From Diadema setosum (lineage: Eukaryota; Echinodermata; Echinoidea; Diadematoida; Diadematidae), in contig NC_092700.1 of the NCBI RefSeq assembly GCF_964275005.1, positions 21,251,674-21,315,673 of the forward strand: 64,000 nucleotides of DNA, given 5' to 3'. Shown piece by piece: positions 36,801 through 47,145 of the stretch; position 1 is the first letter of the stretch, and the number at the start of each line of letters is the position of its first letter. The notes under the pieces are model-generated. The model worked only from the letters and a program-made list of their open reading frames with translations, was not told where the DNA came from and made no database searches. A program made the translations under genes and the position numbers.

Positions 36801-39800
36801 GTGGTGAGAGGTCATCCTAGAGTTTGCCTACTCTTATCTGATATAACGAAGACATGCAAAGTCAGATAACTACATGTAGTTCAAGTTCAGAATGAAAATG
36901 TGTCACTTTGACTGAAAGAATGTTTTATCACATGGCCAACATGTTGGATTTTTTTCCATGCCTTCAGCATTAACATGTCACCTGACTGGGGTAACATAAT
37001 GCACAAAAAAAAAAGAAAAAAAAAAAAAACATTTTTTTTTCCTGACATGCACAACTTTTCTATCGCCTTTTATATCGCCTTTTTTACTTGGTTTCTACAC
37101 AGAGCCTTAGTACTTTATAAATACCTGATATATTGTACATGATATACCAGCTTGTTCTGCCTACACTGTAGTTTCAGCATTTGGATGACATATATTTCAC
37201 ATAATTACCTCTGCCTAGGGAGAATGTAAAATGTCTTCATCGCAGTTGTTTGTTAGTTGGTTTGATTGTTGGTTTGTTTGTGTGTAAAATAACTAAAAAA
37301 CAGATTTAGATGAAACTTACAGAACAAGTTGAGAATGACACAAGAAACAGATGATTCAATTTTGGTAGTGATCCAGGTATTCTGCTGGATTCTATGAAGG
37401 ATATTTTGGCAGGTAGGGTCTATGAACTTGGGAGTCCAAGCTGCGCATTTTTTTAGGTTTGCATATAAGTGCACTGAAGTGCATGCTCTAGTTTCTGCTA
37501 GGGTGAGGACGGAGGTGCGCTGCGCAGCTGGATGTTGACGACATAAGAAAAAGGTGATGTACAATTTGTAATGTTGTATATTGGGAAATCGGACGATTTT
37601 CAGCATGCACAAGGGTGGAATCGCTGATCTCTATGGAAGAACAAGATCAGTGGTGGAAATTAGCTACTTGGTGGAAGTTTGCACTCTCAAAGTGCTTTTG
37701 TTGAACTGTAATTTTTGAAGCGTTTTCCTATTCAACACAAATGACTTGACCCTATTTGAACCTCAGCATGATGGGTATTTGATGTGAAAGTGTCTGCATA
37801 TCAATGCATGTTGTTCTGTGAAACATGACCTTTATGCTGCAGGATATCACAATGCCACACACTCCACTTGTGCATCTAACTCTTTTTTTTTTTTTTCAGG
37901 ATCCACTTAAGTGGCATATTGATAAATCTTACACTTTCAGTTTCAGTAAAATCTGCTGATGTAAAGGTTGTACAACTCTCTCTGAACACACATTATCTTG
38001 CCATCAATACATGCCCAATACAGAGCGAGAAAGAAGAATCATGAGTGGGTTCTTTTGAACTAATTATTTTGCTGTAGATATTACTTTTATGTCTTGCTAT
38101 ACATATTTTACATTTTACAAAACCAGCTAAGAAGTACTGTACATCAACCTAAATGGGAAGTTTTCTCCAATACACGTACTTCACAGAAAACTGCTAGTAT
38201 ACAAATCACGGTCACGAGAGCAAAATCTTGTTCCACTGCGTGAGTAAAGACCATGCACTTTGTTTTATATAACATCTCGGACATCAATAGCCGTGGTTCG
38301 CATCAATTCTTGAATTTAGTACAGAATATGGCAAGAATTTGTTTTTGTTTTTGGTTTTTTTTTTTGCTTGATTCAAGGCATATGGATGACAGACACAGTC
38401 AATTGTACCCTAATAAAAGCGATCTGTTGAAGTTATTGACAGCAAAAGTGAGTGTTGAGTGTGCTGCTTGTGATTGACTGTGAGCATGCGGCAAAGGTAT
38501 AATATATTGTGACACTAGAGGCATAGGGGAGACAAAGAGTATGATATGATCATAAGTTCATCACAGGAATCGATGTTAAGTTTTTGATGTCGGCTGTGTG
38601 CTTTCCATTTTTGCTCGAACAAAAGTAAACAGAAACAGCTTGCAATGGTACTTTCAACTACATCGTACATGTCACGCAATAAACAATCTACCGATCAGAT
38701 CACAAGAATCTATTTAAAGGCGCTGTATAATATAACGAACAAGCTGGGCATTGCATTACATGCAATGCCGGCATACTATACATACAGTGTACTGCACATG
38801 TTTACGAGGCTGCACCACAAAGTAACCCCCTTCCCCCCCCCCAAAAAAAAAAAAACAACAACAACAACAAAACAAACAAACAAACAAACAAACTCACCAT
38901 GAGGTAGCTCTCAAGGGACACTCGTTTTTGTTCCTCGGCGGCTGCCCCCGGTCTCGCCAGCGGCAGCACAGACTGTTTGGGCACATTCTTGAGACCTGAC
39001 ACGTGATGGAGAAAAGTGGAATGGTAGGATTTCAGCATTAATGACCGATCATCTATAGAGGCTGCCCATGTACAGCCCTGGCACTTTCTTTTACTTTGTT
39101 GTACTTACTTTACTTTAATCCAACGATGATATTGAATTGATGACAATGCCCAGTCATCAGTCCAAGCTTGCGATCTCAAATTTTTACACATTTTCTATAC
39201 CTTATCTAGGTAAATAATATTGGGAAAGGATTTTATTTTTCTTAGTTTCCCTCCTGCAGAATAATGTTTTTAAATAAATGGCAAGATATACTGCTTCAGA
39301 ATGGAACCCAGTTTCTTTAGCAAGTCTCTGACTCAACTTGCCACTACAGCATTGATAGAACATACGTGCAGTCTGTTGGCGAAACAGCTACATTGTTTCC
39401 CCTTTTGGGAAAGTCATTTCTTACAGTGTTATACAAATTTTTCAGAGTCTTGTGCACATAATCTGACCCACATCACAATCCACACGATTATTCTCAAATT
39501 GATGAACTATTTCAATGAGGTACATGTAAACCGAGTGACGTGTGCAATACTTTTCAACTCTGGCAATTTGAATTTAACATTTCAATACTACCAAAAAAAA
39601 AAAAAAAAGCTCATGCTGAAATGACAAAGAGGTATCGTAAAGTATTAACGATGTACATGTGCAATACACCAGTACTGTTCAGGCGTATTAATACAACTCC
39701 TTTCGGGGTATTGGTACTACACGTGTAATATACCTATCAGAGGTAATACAGTTGTAATATACTTTGTACCTCTCGTGGGTATTACACGTGTAATAGTAGG

Positions 39801-42800
39801 TGTCAGGGGTATTACGCATCGATACCTTTCAGGTGTCGCCGGAGTAGAGGATTATTGTTGATCCTGGCATGTAAGTTGACAAACTCTCTGTAGCGTCTCC
39901 TCACCTCCTGCTTGGTCGTACTGGTGTAGGTGACATCCAAATCATCTGACATGATCGGTTTCTTCAGCAGGGTGTACTATGGACAGGTATAAAGACAAAA
40001 ACAGAACATATAACATGCTAGTCAAGTACAAGTATTTCAGATATGTAGCAATTCAGAAAAGTAACACACATTCTGTTGTGCAGAAGGGTCCTGAAAAAGA
40101 GATTATCAGGGTGCAGAAAATTTAATTTGGATGAAAGAATGACTTTTCATTCAGTTATGATGTATATTGTAAAACTTACATTTTTCATAAATGAAACTCA
40201 TCACAGTTTGAGCTTGATACTAAATTCTTGCAATGAACAAGTCATTGCTAAGCAGAGAATAGCACAGTTTATGAAAAGCTGCACCAGGTGATTGGAACAT
40301 GTACATTGTATACACACTCATATTTCTGATTTAGCCTTGGAAATTATGTTTAAAACTCAAAGCCTATATGTCAAGCTGACTGACATCAGAATGACAATGT
40401 TGTGTTATAAATGACAAAAAGCTCTGATAAGCAAGTTGACTTTAAGTCAGTCAAGTGCTATTCTAGCCACAGGACACAGGTTCCAATGTGCTCTACCAGT
40501 GCTTGTTAACCCGTTGAGGACGAGTCCCGAGTATACTCAGGCAGGAGTCTATGGGAAATGCATGTTGTAGCAAAATCAGTCCATCCTCGATGGGTTAATG
40601 GTTGATACATGAGTTGCAACTCATACTGTAGGTTTACAGATCATCTGAGCAATACAGCAATATATGACTGTATGCTGGATTCACTCTCACATTTATGATG
40701 AAAAACACAATGGGCTTCTTCCCGCTGGGATCCCCCATCCAGCTAGTGGTCGGGATGCACAGGTCGGCTATCCTCCACGAGGCCCACTCTCGGGGTATCT
40801 CTCCCCCAGGAGACTGGGCTACCTTGGGGTGGGGTGGCTTGTTGAGGAGAGCAGGCTCAGTCTTGCTTCTGAGCAGAGTTAGAGGTCTGTGGGTATGATT
40901 TAAGTCAGAGAGAATCATTAACTTATGACTAAAATGTATCATTTTCCATCATCACTCTACAAATGTACACAATTTCTATACTAGTTGCAAGAATGTATCA
41001 ACTCACTGCTAAAACTAATTTGTACTATCACTTACCAGCATGCCTTTAACTTTAACTTCACACATCAGGAAAGGGGAAGGTTGGGCTAGCAATTTTCAAG
41101 TGTGTAAAGGCAATTTGAACTACAGTAAATATCTAAACTCAGCAGCAAAAATTTACATCATTTTTAAGTCTAGACCTCTGGTTGATTATGTAAATTTTGA
41201 ATGCATAACTGCACACCGTGTATTGTATATGGAAAATAGAGAAGAGATACAGCAACAAGATTAGACATTTTAACTTGTATCGTAAATATTTTCTTTTTGG
41301 GAAAATGTATTTTCATGGTCAAAACATTCCCATCATGCCTTACTGATCTGTGGCTATTACAGATGGATTTCATGAAACATGACATTATCCCTCAGGGCCT
41401 TAGTAGCCCTTTTCAAAATGCTTTTTAAATCAAAGGTGATTCTTACTTTGCTGACAGCGCTGAAGAGCTCGCTTCTGTTTGAGTTGCTTGACCATCATCC
41501 TCTGCTGTGTCACTGGAAAGTTCACCTGATGGGGTTGATTTCACTTCCTGTTGGCCTATAGTCTCCTCTGGAGACATGTCAGTATCTTCCATGAGGAATT
41601 GCACTTTGGGGGGCACTACATATTCAGAATCAGAAATGGATGAGCAGGAGCCTGCGATTGAGCTCTTTGGAATACTTTGGACCAAAGCAGATGGATTTTC
41701 CTTTGAGGGAGTGAGGGCAACGCCCCCATCCAACTGGGTGAGGCAGTCCGCACTGAAACACGACCTCATCCCCTCACACTTTGTCGTCTTGGTTACCATC
41801 GCGGAGCAATCAGTATCCACGATGTTCTCAGCAACACCACAGGCAGACCCGGATGAGCTCGCCTGTCCAGAGATGGTGCTTTCCAGGTGGAATATATTGG
41901 AACCTGTTGAGGCTGCTCGTCTGTGACATCTGAGTTGTTGCGCTGACTTCCCATTTGACTCTGCCTCGACGTTCAAATCCTGCTCTTGCGTAGATGTAAC
42001 GTCCAGCGACTCTTCGACACCTTGACTCGATGTGTGAGCATCAATGCCAATTATATCTGCCTTAACAATTGGCACGCTAGGTTCCATCATTGTCATTGGC
42101 ACTGTCGCCAGGTGAGTGAACTCGGAATCAGAACCTAGATTGTCTACACACATCCTCGGAGATTTCACTTCTTGTGAGGGGTTGATGCAGGCTTCATTTT
42201 TCACTTGTGTCTCTTGAAATAAGCTTTTTGCTCCCTCTACAACTTGTAGATGATCTTTGGACTCAGCTTGGGGTACATTTTGCTCACTGGATTCCAGTAA
42301 CTTTTTCCCATCAGTGTCAGCTCTACTGCTACAGGAATCAAAATCACTCCCCTCGCCTCTCTCTCGTGCTTCAGATGATGGAATTTCATCGATCATGTTG
42401 CTCTTCTCGGCTTGCTGAATCTGGCAAAGGTCTGTGACAGAAAGAGCCCCGAATACATTTTTATTACCAACATCACAACCATCTTCACATGCTGCCTTAC
42501 CATCATTCTTCCCATCACTCGAGGAGCTCTTGTTTTGAGGCTGATCTTGATCTACATGATGTAGTAATGGCTCATCAGTCAGGAGTAGAATGAAGACTTC
42601 ATTCACAAAATCTGGGTCAGACACAAGATCAACTAAAGGTTGCAGAACATTGCTCATCAAGAAATCTTGCAGGAGGAGCACCAGAGTAGAGCAAGATATA
42701 ACGTCTGGAGGTAAGAGCGCTAAAATGAGGCAATTGGCCATCTGAGAGAGGTAGCTCTTTTCGGATTCCGCGTTCTGCACTGCGGGGTGCAGGATCGCAA

Positions 42801-43431
42801 AGGTTTCATAGATGGACACTATGGAATGATTCGACCGCTTTACCAGTCTGGATCGACTGGTTTGAAGTCGCCTGTAAATATCAACATGGGCGCGAAGTTC
42901 ATGCAAAAGGCTGCAGACAAAGTGTCTCTTAGTCTTATTAACAGAAGACATACGAACACTGCCATTCTTGACCAGGGCCTTGAAGTGGATGAAAACATTA
43001 TGAGAAAACTGATCGTCGTCACTCAGCAGACGATACCACTCCATGACAAAATCTCTCATCATTAAGCGAATGTATTCGGCAATCTCATCTTGGAGAATGG
43101 TTGGCGCATCATCATCGACAGCACGATCCACTCCTTGACCATAGCCAGATTGTTCTACTGCATACAGAGGCCTGTCTTTGGCCAGGTGAGGCAGCAGAGG
43201 AATTAATTTGTCCCACCTGTAAACAGCTGGCCTGTTTCTCAACCGCGTAGCAGACCAGACGCCCAGCGCAGTCCCACATGCTAGCATGCATGTCAGCCCC
43301 TCCGTCACGATGGAGACAAACACAAAAACCAGCGCAAAGATGATAGCGATTATCCTCTGTCTCGTATTGAGACCTCCAACAAACTTTCTAAGGAGGCGTA
43401 ATTTCTCGCTTATGCTCTGCAGTAGCTCCAT
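24708..43431 (-). CDS. SNX19: Sorting nexin 19-like gene (ten coding exons)
   Basis: Ten exons join with matching phase and GT/AG sites into one frame of about 1189 residues (human SNX19 is 992). Order: a membrane-embedded hydrophobic stretch at residues 26-59; a PXA domain at about 95-280; a long Ser/Glu-rich linker to 661; a PX domain at about 695-855 with the PI3P-pocket motif RRRYREF (753-759) and SLESYLMQLL; and a nexin C-terminal domain at about 960-1189. There is no RGS domain, which separates SNX19 from SNX13, 14 and 25. Known SNX19 proteins sit in the ER membrane and tether late endosomes or lysosomes through the PX domain. The start ATG at 43429-43431 has A at -3 and G at +4 and an in-frame TGA 75 bases upstream. 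No neighbour suggests co-regulation. Confidence 0.93.
25275..25775. repeat. 500-bp purine-rich strand (intron)
   Basis: The plus strand is strongly biased to A and G over about 500 bases (GGAGAAAGATGAAATAGAAG and the like, then a G run and GAAGAAGAAAAAG). The minus strand read through this gives spurious Pro/Ser-rich frames. It lies in the last SNX19 intron. Confidence 0.8.
25915..25944. repeat. Perfect 13-bp-arm palindrome
   Basis: TTTATTTGGTACC and its complement flank CTGG. TACCCTGGGGTACC-like words recur nearby (25984-26001, 26310-26325), so this is probably part of a small dispersed element. Confidence 0.75.
26375..26462 (-). CDS. SNX19: SNX19 exon 9
   Basis: An 88-nt exon, VGLSLLIGEEDLTKGVSLVL then DSLQDAELNK, the penultimate helices of the nexin C domain. 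Acceptor TTTGCTAG, donor CAA|GTGAGT. Confidence 0.92.
27109..27798. mobile_element. MITE family A, copy 2
   Basis: Same family as 20069-20695 but in the opposite orientation; ends TGTGACTTTGCACCACAAAA and GTTTTGTGGTGCATGGTCACA. About 690 bp, within the SNX19 intron between exons 8 and 9. Confidence 0.85.
28015..28180. repeat. (GTT/GGT)n trinucleotide tract
   Basis: About 165 bases of interrupted GTT and GGT triplets, 45 bases from SNX19 exon 8. Long open frames of Val/Gly, Leu or Asn here come from the repeat. Confidence 0.95.
28226..28413 (-). CDS. SNX19: SNX19 exon 8: nexin C-terminal domain
   Basis: A 188-nt exon, WLENEIGLLFTEAQWGYYLS, LLRELFWPGG and RESKSAEEMLQTKREALHEL. The FWPGG segment is typical of nexin C-terminal domains in this family. 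Acceptor TCCTCCCAG, donor TCAG|GTACGA. A GTT-rich trinucleotide tract lies 45 bases downstream in the intron. Confidence 0.95.
28495..28587. mobile_element. 93-bp MITE, copy 1
   Basis: The ends TTAACCCGTTGAGGA and TCCTCAACGGGTTAA are inverted. The interior GTCTATGGGAAATGCGTGTT is shared with a copy at 40506-40598. Confidence 0.85.
28778..28972. repeat. TTAGGG-like minisatellite between inverted ends
   Basis: About 130 bases of GGTTAGG/GGATTAGG variants lie between GGGCAATTACCCCC words on the left (twice) and GGGGTAATTGCCC on the right. This is a dispersed element with telomere-like filler, not a telomere. Confidence 0.7.
29264..29418. mobile_element. 155-bp palindromic MITE
   Basis: Inverted arms of about 53 bases with one or two differences start GGCCCGTTGCATAAAAGTTA. 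The spacer is about 50 bases. CCTA occurs on both flanks and may be a target duplication. Confidence 0.85.
29847..30172 (-). CDS. SNX19: SNX19 exon 7: start of nexin C-terminal domain
   Basis: A 326-nt exon (SHIQKAMRLLVAEKHLELAQ to GIGGLIDR). A GC-rich low-complexity insert (about SAGDGSDAPDALPREEGAAT) is followed by the hydrophobic helix region NVALYQAVYGVLSEALLTQQ that opens the nexin C domain. Acceptor TGTTCCTAG, donor AG|GTGAGT. Confidence 0.92.
30413..31436. mobile_element. Outer MITE carrying a nested MITE
   Basis: Inverted ends of about 100 bases (GGCCCG.AATTCAC, AAGGTGGTACAAATG, GAATATTTTGTTACGAAAT) flank a second element at 30562-31265. Without the insert the outer element would be about 320 bp. 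Confidence 0.8.
30562..31265. mobile_element. MITE family A, copy 3 (nested)
   Basis: The ends TGTGACTGTGCACCTCAAAA and the complement ending GAGGTGCAGGGTCACA identify family A. It sits inside the element at 30413-31436, so it is the younger insertion of the two. Confidence 0.85.
31931..31996. repeat. Perfect 28-bp-stem hairpin
   Basis: Bases 31931-31958 (starting AACGTGCTGGGGCAAGTCC) are the exact reverse complement of 31969-31996, with a 10-base loop. The hairpin lies in the SNX19 intron between exons 6 and 7. Its size fits a small-RNA precursor, but a perfect stem also fits a recent palindromic insertion. Confidence 0.9.
33072..33392 (-). CDS. SNX19: SNX19 exon 6: linker between PX and nexin C
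   Basis: The exon begins LLIRQVTGFVGQLKTALPP and runs through a Pro/Ala-rich stretch to an acidic region (GEDEWDMG). Two phase-compatible donors exist: ACT|GTAAGA (exon from 33072, used here) and GAG|GTATTA (exon from 33099, nine residues shorter). The first has the better intron consensus, the second the better exon side; both keep frame. Confidence 0.85.
34069..34461. mobile_element. MITE family B, full copy
   Basis: Long inverted ends (TTTAAAGGG..GTAC and GGT..AGGTG, then CAAGATATTCAG..ACCACTCTATGAGAT) give a foldback of 393 bases. The inner part, ATTCGATGAAAATCAGTTTT, is shared with the half copy near 57530. Confidence 0.8.
35008..35127 (-). CDS. SNX19: SNX19 exon 5: PX C-terminal helices
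   Basis: A 120-nt phase 0-0 exon, QLLDRRILHNSREIAEFLAI to PNQTPRIDK, the last PX helices. Acceptor ATGTCTAG, donor AAG|GTGAGA. An open frame on the opposite strand here is a shadow. The intron to exon 4 (35128-38897) is mostly unique AT-rich DNA with no further exon seen. Confidence 0.93.
38898..38995 (-). CDS. SNX19: SNX19 exon 4: PX proline-rich loop
   Basis: A 98-nt exon (GLKNVPKQSVLPLARPG, then EEQKRVSLESYLM) covering the PX loop and the R..SLE.YL helix that binds lipid headgroup and membrane. Acceptor GTGTCAG, donor ATG|GTGAGT. Confidence 0.93.
39655..39825. repeat. TATTACACGTGTAATA palindrome repeat at exon border
   Basis: Diverged units of about 40-50 bases combine GGTATTACACGTGTAATA-like palindromes (a perfect 16-mer at about 39779-39796) with TACCTCTCGTGGG or TACCTTTCAGG words. 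The last word runs into the donor of SNX19 exon 3. Confidence 0.65.
39826..39976 (-). CDS. SNX19: SNX19 exon 3: PX core with RRRYREF
   Basis: The 151-nt exon encodes the PX core: YTLLKKPIMSDD, then TTKQEVRRRYREFVNLHARI. The Arg-Tyr-Arg-Glu-Phe motif is the conserved phosphoinositide pocket of PX domains. The donor AAAG|GTATCG lies against a palindromic repeat tract (39655-39825). Confidence 0.95.
40506..40598. mobile_element. 93-bp MITE, copy 2
   Basis: Same family and length as 28495-28587, with about ten differences. Confidence 0.85.
40691..40886 (-). CDS. SNX19: SNX19 exon 2: start of PX domain
   Basis: The 196-nt exon completes the split Lys codon and encodes 65 further residues: a Pro-rich link, then WRIADLCIPTT and KKPIVFFIIN, the first strands of the PX domain. 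Acceptor CCCACAG, donor AAT|GTGAGA, phase 0 exit. Confidence 0.92.
41447..43431 (-). CDS. SNX19: SNX19 exon 1: membrane anchor, PXA, linker
   Basis: A single exon of 1985 coding bases encodes residues 1-661. Residues 26-59 (IIAIIFALVFVFVSIV, then a second hydrophobic run) form one or two membrane segments. The PXA domain follows, with EIAEYIRLMMRDFVMEWY and the YLSQMANCLILALLPPDVI segment. After about residue 285 the sequence becomes Ser, Glu, Asp and Gln rich and has no fold signature, so it is probably a disordered linker. The donor is CAAA|GTAAGA, leaving two bases of a Lys codon. Such a large first exon is unusual, as the mammalian gene also has a large first coding exon only by recollection. 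Confidence 0.95.
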
Positions 43432-43499
43432 GTTTAGCTTTGTTAAACGGTCATTCCAGCATCTTTTACTTATGCCATGATGGCCGTGATAAATAAGAG

Positions 43500-43690
43500 T
43501 AAATCAGAGCTCAGTTCACTCTCCTGATTCTTCGTAGTTCTCCCCTACACACGCACGCCGCCGTGGTTAAATGCTATTAGCCATCCAACATCAACGCAGC
43601 GAGTACAGTAGCGCTAGCGACGCCGACTGACGCCGCCCTCCGATCTCGATCGACTGGGCCGACTCCCTGTAGGTCAGGGCAGGTTTGTAT
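43500..43690 (-). promoter_or_regulatory. CpG-rich probable SNX19 promoter / 5' UTR
   Basis: A GC- and CpG-rich block (ACGCACGCCGCCGTGG, GCGCTAGCGACGCCGACTG, GATCTCGATCGAC) stands out from AT-rich surroundings 70-260 bases upstream of the SNX19 start codon. Position and composition suggest the transcription start region. No TATA box is clear. Confidence 0.5.
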
Positions 43691-44409
43691 ACACGTATAT
43701 GGCAAGCCTTCATAGCATTAATCCATATCTGGATGAGATGTGTACGTTCTTCTACGAATGGACTTACCGTCAAGTCACTGATTGAGGCGGCAGGCCTACA
43801 TTATCATCGTAGGTCTAGACTGTGTCATCAGTGCCTTGCATAACATGCTGGATGTACAATTACTTTTTTAAGTGGCTTATTTCGTGCTATTGATTTGTCG
43901 TGCTTAGCCACTTTTAATGACAACTACGGTAGCTGTTTCTTATGTAACTATCCGTATCAGGACATGTCCTTTTGTACATTATGATTTAATTGGATCTTAC
44001 AAAAAATATATTTCCACACACAGTCAAATATTACTTAAGGCCTATAGCACGAAGAAATAGTTGATAACATTGTATTTGATGTAAAGATATCTAATTATTG
44101 ATGTCAAGAATTTTCACTGTAAAAATCTTACCGGAAATAATGTGAACGCTTGATATCAATGATTTCTGCTTTAAAAAACCTTTTCTTGACATTTTAGAAT
44201 CAAATTCCTATTGTCAGTCTCTTTCTAACAAGAATTTCATATCAAAAACCGATTTTGAGCTGCAAAAATCAAGGTGTTGATCCAAAGTAGGTTTAAAGAC
44301 ATAATTTTTTATTTGCAGATGAAACAAAAATCCAGCATTAGTGCTTTAAAATAGTTCTAAAAATGTGAGTTAGGAATAGAAACAATCACTGTAAAAATTT
44401 TGGTTACAA
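43691..44409. other. Upstream flank of SNX19, no gene seen
   Basis: AT-rich unique-looking sequence. No exon or repeat is recognised. Confidence 0.35.
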
Positions 44410-44952
44410 TTCGTTATTCTAAAGGTTTGTTATTCCGATAGATCTTTATTCCAAAGGTTTGTTATTCCGAGGGTTCGTTTTTCTGAAGATTCATTATTCC
44501 AAAGGTTTGTTTTAATCCGAAAATTAAATAGGGTTTGTTATTCTGAAGGTTCATTAATCCATAAATGAATTAAGATTTGCTTTTCCGAAGGTTCGTTGAT
44601 CCGAATTTGAAATAAGGCTTGTTATTCTGAAGGTTCATTATGAACCGTATTTCATTTCGGATCAACGAACCTTCGGAATAGCGACCCTACTTCATTTTCG
44701 GATTAACAAACCTTTGGAATAACGAACCCTATTTCATTTTTGGATAAACGAGCCTTCGGAGTAGCAAACCCTATTTCATTTTCGGATTAACGAACCTTCA
44801 GATTAACGAACCTTCGGAATAACGATCCTTCGGAATAACGCCACAAATGTTTGGATTAACAAACCTCTAGGCATAGGGAATTTGTGTGTTTCAAATTAAC
44901 AAACCTTCAGATTAACAATCCTTCGGAATAACAAACCATCGGAATAACGAAC
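44410..44952. repeat. 540-bp inverted array of TTCGTTATTCCGAAGG
   Basis: The left half repeats GTTATTCCGAAGGTTCG-type words and the right half, from about 44640, repeats the complement CCTTCGGAATAACGAACC. The whole is a large imperfect palindrome of roughly 20 short units. A decayed relative lies at 5927-6250. Confidence 0.85.
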
Positions 44953-45721
44953 AGCGCCCAAAATTTTAATCAGTAAAATCAATATTAGGTATTGTTAATT
45001 ATACAAAATTTGAACAATATTTATAATAAAAATGCTTTCAGACTAAAGCGTCTACAATTACCGTTTATTGAGAAAAATCCAGATATCCCCTTGAATATTA
45101 TTTTGGTCCTTGTGGCGAAAATTTATAGGATGTTTGGTGGTACAACAGACCTAAACATAGACATTGAATGTAATACAAAGTGTATCTTGATTTTTTTTTT
45201 TATATATATATCACTGTTCCCAAAGGTAAACAGGACCTTTAATATTTTTTTTTTCTCATCAAAAGCACATGTAAGCCTACCGGATTCAATTGTTGATGTC
45301 TATAGACTTCTGAATAATAATAATAATAAAGGAATGACAATAAATTTGTAGAAGGCTTGCCATAGTAAATGTGTGCATGCTGAGTTAGTGTACGTGCGAT
45401 GTAAACAAAAAATCACATGCGTGACAAAGGTTGAGACGAGGGCAACAGTTAACTCCCCCTGGCTGGCTGGCCTTAATCCTTTCTATACAGTACAGGATTT
45501 TGTTTCTTCATTGTTTAGTCATCCCACAAAACTGCAAAGAATGCTCTCTTTCAAACAATTCATCAGGTGAAATGTTAATCCCCATACATTGTCGGTAAGC
45601 GGATTAATTTTACGTGCCTTCAGCAGGAGCAAAAGCCGTGGAGGGGGGGGGGGGGGGGGCGGAGCGGCTACGGCTTTTTTTTTTTATATATTCTCTATTC
45701 GAATTTCGTTCAAATTCATAT

Positions 45722-45827
45722 CACAATATTCACTTTCATAAAAACAAAAACAAAACATTATGCAAGGACAAACTACAATATTCACTTTCATAAAAACAAA
45801 AACAAAACATTATGCAAAGACAAACTG
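45722..45827. repeat. 52-bp direct duplication
   Basis: Two adjacent copies share ATTCACTTTCATAAAAACAA and ACATTATGCAA.GACAAACT with two differences. Confidence 0.85.
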
Positions 45828-45969
45828 CATTATACACAACATAGTAGGCCCTACAAAATGATGTCAATCTTACACTAAATAAAGGTAAAATGCAGTGAAA
45901 CAAACATTGTGCAAAATAATGTCAAACATACATTGTAACTCTTTTAACCAAGGAAACGAAATCCGCTCT

Positions 45970-46720
45970 TGGTTTTTTTTTTTTTTTTTAACACACACAT
46001 GCACACACACTCACCACACACACAAACACCAACATGTACCCCCACCCGCCCTTACGCCTTCAGCCCCCCCCCCACGCACACACACGCACACGTTCACACG
46101 CACATACACACACACACCCTTTTTTGTGAAAAAAAAATAAAAGGAAAATTAAACAAAAACCCCAGACTTTCACTGAGCTTTCCGTCCGATTGATTCTTCC
46201 ACCAGCCACGAGCACGGTACCATCCCCGAACCCCCCCCCCCCCCCCACACACACACACATAGGGGTCCTACACGTACACACAGATCACACGTAGGCCTAT
46301 ACACAATATTATACCATTGTGTAGTGTGTGAATTGCTCAGCATCGGTTTTGGACGTTTACCTTGCTGATTACCATGTCTTAAATCGTGAACAGGTCGAAT
46401 GCCATATTGTAAAATACGTTTGACGTAAATAGCCTATTTATAAGAGTCTGTCACACTTGGGAAACTGGTTGTTTATCTCAAGAGCCGCAAAACCGGGAGC
46501 TTGGGGTGCAGCCCCCCCCCCCCCCCCCCCCAGCGCTTCTTTTTTTTTTTTTCGTCAAAAAAAGGAACCCCAAAAAAGCATGAATTTGCAAAAGTTCCAT
46601 TCTACTGAGTATTCCCGTATAGGGAAGAGCTGGGGGGCGGGGGGGGGGGGGGGGGAGGGGGAAGGGCCGCTGGGTCTGCCCTCCCCCCCCCCCCGCGATG
46701 ATGTTCTGCGGCCCCTGAAT
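45970..46720. repeat. Homopolymer- and CA-rich intergenic block
   Basis: A dense series of T, C and G runs and CACA tracts (about 45971-46120, 46230-46258, 46510-46550, 46640-46695). Apparent frames of Pro, Gly or His are products of these runs. A possible element lies at about 46478-46715 but its ends are not convincing. Confidence 0.7.
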
Positions 46721-46804
46721 CTGAAGGTATGGTTGATTTTTACATGATGCATCTTTCCAACAGGAAGAACATTATCAACTTAATTGGTTACTGTCATTTA
46801 CATG

Positions 46805-46806
<2 letters not shown>

Positions 46807-46856
<50 letters not shown>
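46807..46856. repeat. (TA)n microsatellite
   Basis: About 50 bases of alternating TA, bounded by ATGTA and ACATA words. Confidence 0.95.
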
Positions 46857-46858
<2 letters not shown>

Positions 46859-47061
46859 TTGACAGGCCTATTCATATAAGTATTGCTTTCCAAAATCAGC
46901 CCGATGGGAGACTGTAGGGATAGGGCCTATACTCTATCATGAGGAATTAACATTTTGAAAATTTGATTGGATGTAGGCCTATAGAAGTGCTCATGGTTAC
47001 TATCTCGTGTGATTATTTGAATTTATATTTATCAAAATACTTGTTCATTTTCATTTTGTTA

Positions 47062-47145
47062 ATTTTCACTAATTTTGGAGTGACCTAAGGGATCACTCCA
47101 AAATTTTCGAGTGATCCCTGAGGTCACTCCACAATCAGTGAAAAT
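47062..47145. repeat. 84-bp foldback (36-bp arms)
   Basis: Arms 47062-47097 and 47110-47145 pair at 33 of 36 positions (TGGAGTGACCT.AGGGATCACT). The spacer is 12 bases. It resembles a miniature palindromic element. Confidence 0.85.

Noticed and set aside
45895-46752. His/Pro/Gly-rich frames on both strands
   Set aside because: They are products of CA, C and G runs.
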